Notes: generated by a model not told the origin, from the sequence alone. 64,000 bases of DNA from Bidens hawaiensis (GCA_021521415.1 JAIQDT010000676.1:1-64000); one strand, 5' to 3'; numbered from the stretch's first letter, positions 35,380 through 47,057 are shown. Program-made: numbers and translations.

Positions 35380-35544
35380 TATTAGAGAATATATGTATAT
35401 TATTAGAATATATGGTGTATATTGTATTATGGCATGATTATCACAAAATATCATTGCCTAACTTAGATTGTATCTTGTATTTATATAACGTTGAATGAAT
35501 GAGAGAAGGGAAGCAATTGATTTACCAATTATGATATTCTATCA
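35380..35544 (+). repeat. Copia 3' LTR (165 bp)
   Basis: Begins TATTAGAG, ends TTCTATCA, followed by the ACATG duplication. Confidence 0.9.
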
Positions 35545-35710
35545 ACATGCTCATTTAAATGCACATAGGGAAATCGTAGGGTACCTTGTTAGCGATGACG
35601 ATGATCCAACATATCAGACATATTTAGATCACGAGATCAATCCATGTTTTTGGTTGCTTTGTAATGTATGGATTGACTACTCATGCGAGTGGTGTCATTC
35701 AGCATTCTAA
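35545..35710 (+). pseudogene. Unrecognised ORF, 3' side of Copia insertion
   Basis: This is the continuation in frame of 15585-15771: HAHLNAHREIVGYLVSDDDD, ending with TAA at 35710. A second overlapping frame is open at 35664-35849. No family is recognised. Confidence 0.4.
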
Positions 35711-36834
35711 TCTAGTAAAATTGTGGGAGCACGACTTGTGCAATGTCGCGGCTCTAGGTATTCATGACCCTTTGGAAAAAAGGTTAGGGCGTACGCCTAG
35801 TTTTCTGATCGTGTTCGGTGGTGACTTGAATTGGATTCACCCTCATTAGTAACTCAGCAACTTCATCATGTCGATATAGATAAAATGACGAGACTAGTGG
35901 CTATACGTTCTCCTCATATTGCACTATGTTTTAGGGTAATAAAACAACACTCTAATTTAGTTAGCATCAGTTCTAACGATCTGTATCTTGTAATCATTAT
36001 ATTCATGAAGAGATATGACTACTTTATGTGTAAATTATTTGACTTATCTTTATTATGAAGTTTGTTTATCTGTAATTCAAACTACCATTTTCATACCAAT
36101 AATAGTAGAACAAAAGAGCATCCAGTCCTCACAAACACGAAGTACATACACGAGTTATGACTTATGACACTCACTATAAAGCTTTGTCATAAAAAAGATG
36201 GCTTAATGACGACAAGTGAGTGCAAAGTTGATATAGGCAAGCAAAAGCAACAACGCAACCAATATTTCATGTATCTCATGTTATATGCGTGACATTGTTT
36301 TGACATGACTATAACAATACGTGAAAAAACGAAGAAATGAATTGTTTGGTGTTTTGTCTTGGACTACATTGACATAAGTCTAAGGTGCAATAACTAGTAT
36401 TTTCTACATGTACCTATTCTACTTGATTTTTAACCTTTTTTTCCTTTTTTAATCAGAATAAGGGTCTTTGAAAATACTAAAAGAAAATAAAGAAACTTCT
36501 AACATCACTTGAATTTGTTCATTGCAAGCTTCTTGCAAATCTTATGATTGCAATCTTGAGTTTACATGTGAAGAAGACTCCTCCGGAAAGTCCTCACTTC
36601 CGTACACTAGGCCTTTGTTAGCAAAACCAAGATTTTTTTTATGAAACCGGGATGCTAGCAGCTAGATAAACATTTTGATTTTTTTTACTTTTTTTATTTT
36701 CGCATTTGTTTTGGTTATATAAATTTTTTCATTATCCTTTTTATTTTTTCTTGATGCGTTTTTTATGGTCCAAAATTGTTCTCAATTTCCAAATGGTTCT
36801 CTCACGATCCTAATCCTACATATATATATATATA
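35711..36834. other. Spacer, no clear gene
   Basis: Short open frames continue to about 36058 without recognisable motifs. An imperfect inverted pair (CACTCACTATAAAG and its counterpart around AAGTGAGTG) lies at about 36168-36230. The rest is AT-rich. Confidence 0.45.
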
Positions 36835-38345
36835 TATATACGGGATGGATCATGCGAGAAATGATATTATAACGAGAAGTGCGAGAAGTCGATCTCAACC
36901 ATTGATTATCTCTGATTTGTTCAATGCATTAATTCCTCTAATTACTCCTAAAATATTCTCCACATTAATTCTTATAGAAAGTTACAAATTTGAATTATCT
37001 ATTACCTGCATATAAAAAAATGTATATGTAGGTGAATTGTATTAAATTGATCACACAAGTAACATAATAATCTACACATAGCTCATATTCAATTATACAG
37101 ATTGTTAGTTATTTTTATTTTTATCAAAATGTAACTCGTATTTACCAACACAACTTATTATCTCCTACACTAATTTTGTTTCTTTTATTTTTCACCAACA
37201 CATAACTAATATTTACCTACATATATATCGTATTCACCTACACAGCTTGCTAGTTCATTATGTTTTCACCTACATATAAATAATATTCTTCTACACATAA
37301 CTTGTATTTGCCCACACATAAAAGATAGATTATAAAATAATTAAAATTATAAAGAAATATGATGTATTCCTACACTACGAATATTTTACAAGTTTAGGTT
37401 AATACTATTAATTGTATGTGATATCATGAACAAGGTTTGTTTGTGTAGGTTAATATTCTGATATGTGTAGATAAATACAAATTGGTAGGCTAACATGAAG
37501 TAAATTTGTATATGTAGGTTATTATTGTGATTTGTGTAGGTTAACATGAACTAGTTATGTGCACGTATATAAATATTGTGATCTGTGTAGGTGATAACGT
37601 GAACTAGTTTTTGTATGTGTAGGTTACTATTATGATTTGTGTAGGTATTGGTTTTTATGCAAGGGTGGAACTTAATAGGGGCGGGGAGGGGTGCTAGTCC
37701 CTCCAGTTTTTCTGGTTAGAAGCATCGGTAGTCATCCGGTGTATACTTTCTTCCAACGACCGGCCTGCAAACTATGAAGAAGAAGTGGAAGAAGTGGAAG
37801 AAGAAGTGTTAAAAAAGTAAAGTTCACATGTGCATATCTAATATATTATATTTTATAATATTTTTGTCCATTCTGTTTATGAGATAACAGGCTACAAGCC
37901 TATATGTAGGCTAGTAGAGTGCACCTACTACAAATGTGAAGTTTTCTAATGACTTTTTTATTTCTTTTTAAATATAATGAGTTTTGTTTAATATATAACG
38001 GTATAATGGTAAATTTTTTAATGGTTTTAAAAGTTTAAGTTTTGGCCCCCCCGACTTGAATGTTCAAGTTCCGTCACTGTTTTTATAATGGTTAATTTTA
38101 TAACTTTTATAGTATGAGTATGAGGGTTTTGTTTTATGAATTGTTTAAAGATTAAATCAAATTAAAAAATAAAAATAAATGTATAATCATTTGTAACTTA
38201 ACATTAATTAGTATTAATTACCAAAAGAAACTCCTAAACTTTTTATTAATATACTTCTACAATTAAATAATCTGAAATTAAAAAGAAAACTTATGATTGC
38301 CCAGAATCTCTTCTCGCACTTCTCACAATGAACCCAATCATATAT
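36835..38345. repeat. Fold-back region with TGTGTAGG/CCTACACA words
   Basis: Both ends share GAGAAGTGCGAGAAG in opposite orientation (near 36875 and 38305) next to TA repeats. The left half is rich in CACCTACA/CTACACATA words and the right half in TGTGTAGGTTA words, so the halves can pair. The hAT element 37660-38079 lies inside. The class is not determined. Confidence 0.5.
37660..38079. mobile_element. hAT-type non-autonomous element
   Basis: Terminal repeats CAAGGGTGGAACTTAA and (complement) CAGTGACGGAACTTGAA, with an 8-bp duplication TTTTTATG (37652-37659) and TTTTTATA (38080-38087). No ORF. Confidence 0.78.
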
Positions 38346-38496
38346 ATATATATGTGTGTGTGAATCATGTTAGTAATGAGTCTATCATCCCACCCCATAT
38401 GTGATTATGAGTATGATCATATATAATGTTTTTGGGTTTGTTAATCTGGATTGGGAGATTGGTTCTTTTGATAAAAAGTGGTTTTATTTTTATGTA
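38088..38496. other. AT-rich spacer
   Basis: Contains the right end of the fold-back region and a short TA repeat (38341-38352). No gene. Confidence 0.5.
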
Positions 38497-38504
38497 GTCC
38501 AGCA

Positions 38505-39133
38505 CATAGTTACCGAATTCGCTAGAAGGCCTGCGAATTGCGAATTGGTTCGCGATGAACCGAAACGAAATTCGCTACGTACCAGTTCGCTCCGGTACGG
38601 TGTACCAAACGAATGAATTCGGTGTTCCAATTCATTCCAATACGCTGTGTCAAGTTCTTCCGGAGATGCTGCCATTTTTTCCAGTAAAAGAGGAAGGTGG
38701 AAGAGAATAGGCGGCTGCATCTGTGTGGTGTTATTTTAGGTCTTTATAACTTTAGTGAATTTGACATTTTACCCTAATCTTTCACTTGTTTATTTTTAGT
38801 CCCTAAAGTTTATAAATTTTTACCTAAAAACATTTAAATATGTAAAATTAGTTTGTTTATTTTAACAATTAGCCCATTCTATTTTCACTAGTTTACATTT
38901 GATCCTTAAAGTTATAAATTTATACATAAAAAGTATAAATTACCATTAGATATATAATTATGTTTAAATAGTTATTTTTTATTTGGATATATCGAACCGA
39001 ACTACATGGTACACCGTACCGGTTCGTACCGAAATGAGCCTACCTCCCTCCGTACCGAATATGCTACCATTAGCGAATTGCGTACCCGAACCACGTATCC
39101 ATATCGGAGCGAACCGCGAATTAGGTAACTATG
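38505..39133. mobile_element. hAT-type non-autonomous element
   Basis: Ends CATAGTTACCGAATTCGC and GCGAATTAGGTAACTATG form imperfect inverted repeats. The 8-bp duplication is GTCCAGCA (38497-38504) and GTCCAGCC (39134-39141). Subterminal GCGAATT and CGGTACGG words occur on both sides. The 76-codon ORF on the minus strand is composed of these repeats. Confidence 0.8.
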
Positions 39134-39141
39134 GTCCAGCC

Positions 39142-39864
39142 AGACTCTAAAGGGGGAGGGGAGATGGTCTCATGGTCCTCATTTACAATAAAAATAAATA
39201 AATAAATAAATAAAAATAAAAGTGAAAGTTTCTTCTTGAAGAAACATACCTAGCTGACTTGTGGTTCACAAAAAAATGATTATATGTATTGAACATGTCA
39301 TGCTACGTAAAAAAAGGATGGGTTGGTGGGTTAACTTGGTCATCAACATTTATTCTTTACCAAAACACTTAAAAGCTCTATTCTATTACACTTAGTTGAC
39401 TATGGTGATTTGTCCAACCAACAAAATATGAATGTGATGTTTTATCCGACATTAACCAACATCTTTTTGGTTTGGTGAGACTCTTGTCGACCAATGTTGC
39501 TTGTTAGTTTCCCATCATATAGTTATGTTTGATATCATGCGTGAAGTCAAAAGCACTAAGAGCATTCACAATAAACTCCTACTTTCCTACGTATTGCCCG
39601 CTTATTTTGGATGGGTGTTTTTGTTGAAGGATGCCATACTGATGAAGAGGGATGTGTCTATTTCAAAATTTTCCTTTTCCTTAATAAGTTGTATAAATTT
39701 AGCGTTATATTTATTTGTTCAATAAGATCAAATGAGTCTAGTTTAGAAAAAAAATGGTGGTTTATAAGATAAAAATGGCCATTTGCAAATGTGCAATATT
39801 GACTCGATCGTGACCACCCTGCCTTTTGTTCTCATTTCCCTATTTTGTATCATAATACTTACAG
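39142..39864. other. Spacer, no clear gene
   Basis: It has a (AAAT)n stretch at about 39187-39215. The open frame 39501-39725 has no recognisable motif. Confidence 0.5.
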
Positions 39865-39873
39865 TTGGATTAA

Positions 39874-41023
39874 GAGTAAAGTGTCATTTTTGTTCTTATG
39901 GTTTGACAAATAATATGAATTTAGTCCAAAAAGTTTATTTTTTGCATATGGACCCTCCACGTTTCTCAATTGTTGCCAATTACATCCAAATCACTAACCT
40001 CGTTAAATTTAATCGTTAAGTCAGGGGTAGACATGTCTTTTCACTATTTCTTTATTATATGAGTAAAGTGTTAAAATCGTCCCTGAGGTTTGGTCATATT
40101 TGTGAATTTCGTCCAAAAATATTTTTTTCCGCAAATAGACCCTTGATTTTTCCCAACCGTTGCCAATTTCGTCCAAATTATTAACTCGGTCTAAATTCAA
40201 CGTTAACTTATGGGTGTTACTGTTCTTTTACATGTTTGTTTACATTATTGTTATTATGTGTTTGTTTGATGACATATATTAGGGATGAGCTCGGTACCGG
40301 TACCAATACAGAAAATCCCGATCCCGAAAATCGCAAATGTTTGGTACCGATACCGGCACCGAAATGTTTGGTTCGGTACCGGTACGGTTCCGGTATTTGA
40401 GGTAAAATTCGGGAAATACCGGTATCGTACCATACCGGTCCCGAAAACTCAAAATCTTGGTACCGATTCGGTACCGACGGTACCAAATTGGTACCGATTT
40501 CGATACCGATACTGATTTTGGTACCGGTACCGATTTTGCTCATCCTTAACATATATAACATTTCATGATTCCTATGTTTGAATCCAATATATTATTCGTT
40601 TGTTTATTTATCTTTATTTTTAGTCATATAAGGGGTTTAGCTCAGCGTAATAATAATAACAATGTAAAAAAAATATGTAAAAGGACAGTAACACCCCTGA
40701 GTTAACATTAAATTTAGACCGAGTTAACAAATTGGACGAAATTGGCAACAGTTGGAAAACATCGAGGGTCTAATTGCGAAAAAAATTGGACAAAATTAGC
40801 AAACGTGACCAAACTTTAGGGACGATTTTGGCACTATACTCATGTAATAAAGAAATAGTGAAAAGACATGTTTACCCCTGACTTAACGATTTAACGGAGT
40901 TAGTGATTTGGATGTAATTGGCAAGAATTGAGAAACGTGGAGGGTCCATATGCAAAAAATAAACTTTTTGGACTAAATTCGCATTATTTGCCAAACCACA
41001 AGGACGAAAATGACACTTTACTC
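39874..41023. mobile_element. Mutator-type fold-back MITE with nested hAT MITE
   Basis: Begins GAGTAAAGTGTCATTTTTG and ends with the complement, with a perfect 9-bp duplication TTGGATTAA (39865-39873, 41024-41032). The two arms of about 390 bp are inverted copies, separated by the hAT MITE at 40280-40548. Nine-bp duplications and long arms are the mark of Mutator elements. No transposase. Confidence 0.88.
40280..40548. mobile_element. hAT MITE, GGTACCG-rich
   Basis: Ends TAGGGATGAGC and GCTCATCCTTA, with a perfect 8-bp duplication ACATATAT (40272-40279, 40549-40556). It is composed largely of GGTACCG/CGGTACC words. It inserted in the loop of the Mutator MITE. Confidence 0.88.
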
Positions 41024-41040
41024 TTGGATTAAAGAATCAT

Positions 41041-41574
41041 GGTTTATTGGATTTTAATAATCCTTATTGACTGATATTGGCCGATAATAATTCCTATTCA
41101 TTTTATCGTCACTGGCGGTCCCAATTTTAAAAAAGTTGGCTGCCAATGGTCCCTTGTTAAAAAAGACTTATCGGTGTTATACTTTTTTCTGAATTTCAAA
41201 CTAATGTTTAGGGCTTTTGATCGGAAGAAGGATACGAGTCGACTGATGTAAAACTTTGTTCGAAACGGTGCTCCAAAACACCGAAACAATGCTTCAATTT
41301 GGGTGTTTGAACTTCCAATTAACAAAAATCAAGTTATTTGGATAACCGTTTCAAGCTAAGTTTTACATCAATCTACTCGTGTCATCCTTCCGATCAAAAT
41401 CCCTAAAACATTAGTTTGAAATTCGAAAAAAAGTATAACGCCGTTAAGTCCTTTTTAACGGAGGACCATTGGCGGCCAACTTTTTTAAATTTGGGACTAC
41501 CAATTGTGATAAAATGAATAAGGATTATTATCGGTCAATACTCGTCAATAGGGATTATTAAAATCCAATAAACC
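41041..41574. mobile_element. Mutator-type MITE, family 2
   Basis: Perfect 23-bp terminal inverted repeats beginning GGTTTATTGGATTTTAATAA, long inner arms, and imperfect flanks AAGAATCAT/AAGATCATT. The same family as 56543-57108, which has a perfect 9-bp duplication. It lies 8 bp from the previous element's duplication. Confidence 0.82.
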
Positions 41575-41583
41575 AAGATCATT

Positions 41584-43042
41584 AGTATATTTGAAATATA
41601 CTCATGTTCTTTTAACTTGATATTTTAAGTATTGTATTATTTTGATGAGCTTGAGCCGATAACTTTAAGAGTGTACCGATTTTTAACGTAGTGTTGATAA
41701 AAAAAATATTTATCAAATGGGTAGTTTTAAAACTTATTTAATGTTCTTTTATTTTACTTTTATTTTCTTACTCATGATCTTATTTAGTAAAAATAAGTTT
41801 TATTTATAAACTGAGACAAAAAGTGAATTGAAAAATAATAAATTTTACATTTTTTTCCATCCTGTTTTATCTCAAAAGTTATTTGAAAAAATGTATAAAG
41901 CTAGGCTTATGAATAATTTTACAAACTTGACCTTGAGCTCGATCTGTTAATATCCTACATATTTATAATTTGGGAAGATATACAACTATTTACTTTATAA
42001 AATGACTTTTAACTTTTGAGATTTACCCATGAATCTTACGTGATCAACATTTGTGTTTGATTCCTAAAGAATTAATCTGTGTCATTTAAACTTTTTGTAA
42101 GCTTAAAACATTAAATCAAATGTTCTTACAGTTTTGAAATGGTCTCAATTAAAATTTTGTAACATTTTGACTTTTGTTGTGGATAGTTTAATTATTGAAG
42201 TGTGAAAAACAAATTATATTATATTTCTTGTTTAAAGCTTAACGAGAAAGGTAGCAGACAACAATTTCTACTCAGATTTTGCATGATTGTTGATCGGGGA
42301 GTCTTCTCTTGCTTCTAGACAGACTAATCTTTACTTACGCTACCGATGAACATATTCTTTTTCGTATATGGGACATTATGTTCTTTCCTTACACTACTAA
42401 AGCATCACATTATCATTTATCATCACGTCATTACCTATTGGTAAACCTTCAATGTATATACCCAAATATGCACATAGATTATCCTCTGAGGCTTTCGAGA
42501 AGTAATGAACTAATTATGAAAACAAATAAATAAATAAAAAATCTCATGAATATGCTAAAAAGTTAAAAACAATATAAGACGAAGAGAATGACTGATTTGA
42601 TGGAGTCTAATGATTATGGTTAAAACCATAGGTGGTTGGTAACAGGGCCGGTGTAGATTCAAGCCCGAGCTCGGCGATCGTTTAGAGCACGTTTTTGATC
42701 CCAGACACAATTTTTTTTAAACATTAACAAATGAAATTGAGAAAAAAAGGAAAAATAACCTAGTTTAGTTTGTTCATGTTTAATTGGGAAAAAAAATGAA
42801 AAAATGGCAGGCTAAAAAGTGAAATTGGGCTAAAATAATTTTAAAAATGTCATAGTTTAATTTGTTTATGTTTAATTGACTAAAAAAAACTAAAAAATTA
42901 ATAGTAACAAGGGAAACTACGCTAAAACAAATTTACATAAGGTTCATTTTTTATACTCGTTTGAGCATCCGAACTCTCGTTGGTAAATTCATATGTTAGT
43001 GATTAACTGGTTTTGAATAACCTACATTGGTTTATTATACAA
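41584..43042. other. AT-rich spacer
   Basis: No gene is supported; the open frame 42309-42533 lacks any motif. CAGGGCCGG near 42645 resembles a hAT end, but no partner was found. Confidence 0.5.
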
Positions 43043-43361
43043 CGCCATTATCATCGTACTACAGTATATCCCGTCAATAGTAAAGCTATGGTAGGGTCTA
43101 AGAAAAAATTTCCTTTGCTTCATAGGAATGGAGAGGCCGCCTCCATAAGACCCCCGGCTTGATAGTCGTTTTGCATCAAGCCTTGGGTATAATACACATA
43201 GCACTCAATCATGAGGGCACTGACCCGATTAGTGCATGTACACCTGTCTTTCGGGTATAACGCCACCACATGATGCAATGATTAACCTTTTATCACTTTT
43301 AACGTTAGTTTTCACGAAATTAATAAAATAACATCAAAATTAGTGCAACTTTACTTTTATC
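43043..43361 (-). mobile_element. SINE copy 2 (Au-like 3' half)
   Basis: The reverse complement follows 12101-12432 along its whole length (AAAGTTGCACTAATTTTGAT, GGTGGCGTT, GAAAGACA, CAAGGCTTGATGCAAAAC, GACCCTACCATAGCTTT). It is more diverged, and no target duplication was found. Confidence 0.78.
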
Positions 43362-44399
43362 CCTTAAGGACGCACACATATACATTATATATGCACATCG
43401 CAAAGCAGATAAATAATGTAATAATTTCCATGTGAATTATTAAGGTAACATGTAACATCAAAATATCATCTTCATCCCAATATAATATCTAACTTATGAA
43501 TATAAATATAACTTTTTGTAAGAGTGAGACTACATCTTCTTACTTTCTTAGTACCAGGTCTAACAACATCTTAATATGTAACACATTTAACTGATCTATA
43601 TAATATTCACATTCAAATTCAAAGACAAATGCATGACACGTAAATATTCAATTCAAGCATTCCATTAAGTAGTGCCTTGACATTTCAACTCCAAAGAAGT
43701 ATTTTATTATGTCCACATATTTCATTATCTTATTACAACATCAAGACTATGAAAATGATAAGAAAAGAATATTTGAAATAGGTGTAAGAAACATGACAAA
43801 GACCCAAGGATACACGAAATTTAACAGGACTTGCAACAATGTTTCATGTATATAGACATGAAACATTTTTTTTATTACGTATATAGACATAAATGTGCTT
43901 TTAGTTTTGTATGCATATTAATTTTTTTTTATTATATATCCTATCAAAATTGGTGGTTCACCACCACTTTTTTTCCCCTAATATATATATTTGCTACTCT
44001 TAACTTTTATTAAGTTCCACCCACAATCAACCTCAAATTTCACCATGTTACATAATCAAATACACAATTGGGTGACACACCGTCACTTTTTCACATGCTC
44101 ACCCTCAAATTTCTTTAAATTACACAATCAACATCACATTTCATTGAGTTACACAATCAGCATCATAAGTTTTTAATATGATAATCCAAGTTTGTAATAC
44201 GATAATTTGTGTTCATTAAGGGTCTGCTTGGTATGAGGTAATGGAATGAATGGACGGGGGATTGGAATGAATGGAATTGATCATTACCATTTCATTATCT
44301 TGTTTGATTACCATTTAATAACTAGGAATGAAATGGATTATTACTTTATGTTGCTAGGTAGGCAAGAAAGACGAATGAATAAAATAAAATTGGTGGTGA
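43362..44399. other. AT-rich spacer
   Basis: No gene. A MITE-like start, GGGTCTGCTTGGTATGAGG, lies at about 44219, followed by GGAATGAATGG repeats, with no matching end. Confidence 0.45.
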
Positions 44400-44570
44400 G
44401 AGGCGATGGTCGGTGGTGGTGATGGCGGTGGTGGTGTTGGCGGAAGGTGGGAGGCGGTTGGTGATGGTTGTTGGCGGTGGTTGTATGCGGTCGGTGATGA
44501 TGGTTAGCCGTGGCAAGTGGTGTGGCGGTGGTAGTGGTTACCGATAATGAAGGGGACGGGGGTTGTGGCG
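44400..44570. repeat. GGTGGT/GGCGGT-rich low-complexity tract
   Basis: Degenerate (GGTGGTGATGGC)n. The 107-codon His/Pro/Thr ORF on the minus strand is its translation and is not taken as a gene. Confidence 0.8.
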
Positions 44571-44869
44571 ATGAGAGTGCAGATAGTGTTTGTTTAAGTG
44601 TTTGTTTGTTGAATGCTTTCTTATGCAGGATACAATAGTTTGTCTCCAAATCTTTTATGCTCAAGACAATGTTTGACTACTTATGTTTATGCCAAGACTT
44701 TTTTTGTTTGTGTCAAAATGCTACATAATCATTCTTGATCACATAGTAAGCTGGAAGTACATACTTCTTAAGGTCAAACATTAAACAACACATCACAAAT
44801 AGCAAACACATCCACTACAATCTTACTTCCAATGGCAATAATCATTTAGCCATTTTAAGTCAGAGGAGT

Positions 44870-45790
44870 GCTCGTCAGGATACGAATCATGGTACCAGTC
44901 AAGGTGGTCTAATTTAGGAGAATCATAATCCTAAGCTCTTTTCAACACCTTAGGTCGTAATCTCTTTATGGATCATCGTATAATTCTTCTAGAACCATTG
45001 GTTCTAGTCTTTCTTGTGTATCTTCCACAATGACTTGAGTTTCTTCAACGATTTCTTGTATTACTTCCAAGTCTTCTTTTTCTTCCTCATCAGATTCAAT
45101 GTGCTCACAAGATGGCTATCAAAATAACAACACTATATGAATAGTTGGCTCAACATTCTACATAAACAACTTAAATGTTAAATTAAAACCATATTCTTAA
45201 CAATAGGATCATACAACAAACATAATACAAAAACACTACATAAACAAAATGCGCAAACACAACTGCTTAGAACTTCGGTACATAAACAACAAACAACAAC
45301 CAATTAACTGCTAAATATATCTTCCATTTAGTGCTTCATTAGCTTTTTTTGGGGTAAATTCTTTGTGCTTCTTGATTGCCCTGGTTAAAGTAGGAATTAC
45401 ATTTTCACATCTTGATCAATTCAAAATATCATCCCATCTAATCCAACCACAACTCCCCTTCTAAAATCAAATATGGAGAGTCAAGAACATAATCAGCTTA
45501 CAAAACATACTAACCAAATTGGTCAAATTAACCTAATTGACCACAATAACTTAATTGAAGTAACATAACGAACTTAATTGCAACACTTACACAACACAAG
45601 AACCGACGACCCAGGTTAGCTTCAGTCTTGGAAAATAGATAGAATGTAGCAGCACCACATGAGCAGGTGACATCTGACACATCATACTTGGAGTACGTTT
45701 TCGATGAAGAAGAAGACGATATGGATATTTCCGGTGTGAAGATCGAAGACGACGGTGATGACGTTCGAAGATTGGAGAAGGGGAAATGAA
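44870..45790 (-). pseudogene. Decayed GRF-type zinc-finger gene
   Basis: On the minus strand 45790-45594 reads a Ser-rich start, then KYDVSDVTCSCGAATF, FSKTEANLGRRFLCC, and ends at a GTAAGTG donor. The pattern C-x-C-G...(T/S)-x-x-N-x-G-R-R-F-x-x-C is the GRF zinc finger found in many small plant proteins. After an acceptor near 45465 the next segment reads GSCGWIRWDDILN followed by a stop, then VIPTLTRAIKKH. A third open segment at about 45120-44950 is acidic and coiled-coil-like (ESDEEEKEDLEVIQEIVEET). No in-frame ATG precedes the finger, and stops interrupt exon 2, so the locus looks dead. The upstream sequence has CCACGTGG at about 45934. The exon linkage is inference. Confidence 0.5.
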
Positions 45791-45959
45791 CATCCTTTTA
45801 GGTTAAAAAGAATTGAATCCGTCGAGCAGGGGCAACATAGTAATTCCACACTTTGTTTAACGCCATTACTTGACGGCGGACCAAAAGTGAAACAAAAGGG
45901 TCGCCACATGGCCTATATATGCGAAAATGGCACCACGTGGTTGCAACCTGCATTTTGAG

Positions 45960-46340
45960 TTCCATCACATGGATCATATTCGCAAAATATGTGTATTGGT
46001 TTTTTGTTTTTTTAAATGTTGTTTATACAGAAGCAAACATACCCGATATTGATCGAATTTCAGTCGACACGCCGCCGTAACAATGTGGTTTTACCGACGC
46101 TTAACATTCGGGTTTTACTAACAACTCTTGGGTTTTACCAATATAACGAACGTAACTGATACTGACCAAATTCACATTGACCTTAGATTGTACCAATGCC
46201 ATCATTGTAAATATTTTATATATTAATTTATTTTTTAGGTTTAATTTTGAAATTATGATAAATATAATCAATCCACTCAAATTCACGTCAACTTGCCATA
46301 GAAAAAAGAAAGAATTCACCGGGGAAAGCACTAGTTTTAC
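45960..46340. other. Spacer, no gene seen
   Basis: AT-rich; a weakly repeated GGGTTTTAC word occurs at 46109-46140. Confidence 0.5.
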
Positions 46341-46938
46341 AAAGGGGTGAGCAGAAAACCAAATTAACCGAACCAAAAAATCGAACTGAAGCATTAACTG
46401 ACGATTAATTTTTTGTTTTTTTGAATAACCGAATTTTCGGTTTCGGTTTGGTTTTCCATTTTTATTTTAAAAAACCAGACCGAACCGATTGATGGCGATG
46501 AAGATTATGAAGACTGGGACTAAACCTTAAAGATGAACAAGTTGATGAATGAAGATTATGACTAAACAATCTAAGCTTTTAGCGTTTTTTAATTAAAAAC
46601 TTTGTTGAATTTTAAACCCTATTACTCTAGTAACTTTGTATTTGTATGCTTCCAAGTAATGTGCGCCTGTTTTTGTTTTTTATTCAATATACTTGTCATA
46701 CTCTAATACACTCTTAAAAGCTTAAAATCATCACCTTCTTTTTTAATTTTTTTTTATTGCAATGTCTACACATAATTGAAAAAAAACCCAATTATAACTA
46801 AACCGAAAAACCGAAAATAACCGAAAAACCTAAAATCGTAAAACCAAAAAACCAAAACCAAATGACTTGTATATTAAGAAAACCAATACTTCAGTTTCGG
46901 TTTCACCTAAAATCGAATAGAATCATGCTCTAACCCTA
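46341..46938. mobile_element. hAT-like MITE (AACCGAA-rich), upstream of CLASP
   Basis: Ends AAGGGGTGAGCA and CATGCTCTAACCCTA, with flanks GTTTTACA and GTTTTATT. Both subterminal parts are dense in AACCGAAA/TTTCGGTT words. It ends 9 bp before the putative CLASP TATA box. Confidence 0.55.
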
Positions 46939-46946
46939 GTTTTATT

Positions 46947-46954
46947 TATATAGA
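46947..46954 (+). promoter_or_regulatory. Putative TATA box of CLASP
   Basis: TATATAGA lies 298 bp before the ATG in an otherwise suitable spot, giving a 5' UTR of roughly 260 nt. No experimental support. Confidence 0.4.
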
Positions 46955-47027
46955 TACAACTTTTTAAGTTATTAAACCATATTGAAAAAATAAAATAAAA
47001 GACGCCAAACAAAAGGAGGATATTGAA

Positions 47028-47057
47028 ATGTGTACATCATCATCATCATATCAATAA
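47028..47057 (+). other. Possible uORF in CLASP leader (9 codons)
   Basis: ATG TGT ACA followed by four TCA codons, then TAT CAA TAA. It would be translated only if transcription starts upstream of 47028. Confidence 0.3.

Larger units (their letters stand above)
15772..35544 (+). mobile_element. Ty1/Copia retrotransposon, heavily nested
   Basis: LTRs begin TATTAGAGAATATATG and end TTCTAT(A/C)A, with a 5-bp target duplication ACATG at 15767-15771 and 35545-35549. The order on the plus strand is LTR, iMet-type primer site, gag, protease, integrase, RT, RNase H, polypurine tract, LTR. That order (integrase before RT) and the motifs are those of Copia. Two foreign elements sit inside: 16667-18709 and 19592-32636. 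With these removed the element is about 4.7 kb. It carries several frameshifts and a mutated RT active site, so it is dead. The short LTRs would suit an Ale-like lineage, but this is uncertain. Confidence 0.93.

Noticed and set aside
42640..42720. A hAT element starting at CAGGGCCGG
   Set aside because: No matching right end or 8-bp duplication was found.
44341..44664. 107-codon His/Pro/Thr ORF
   Set aside because: It is the translation of a GGTGGT-type low-complexity tract.
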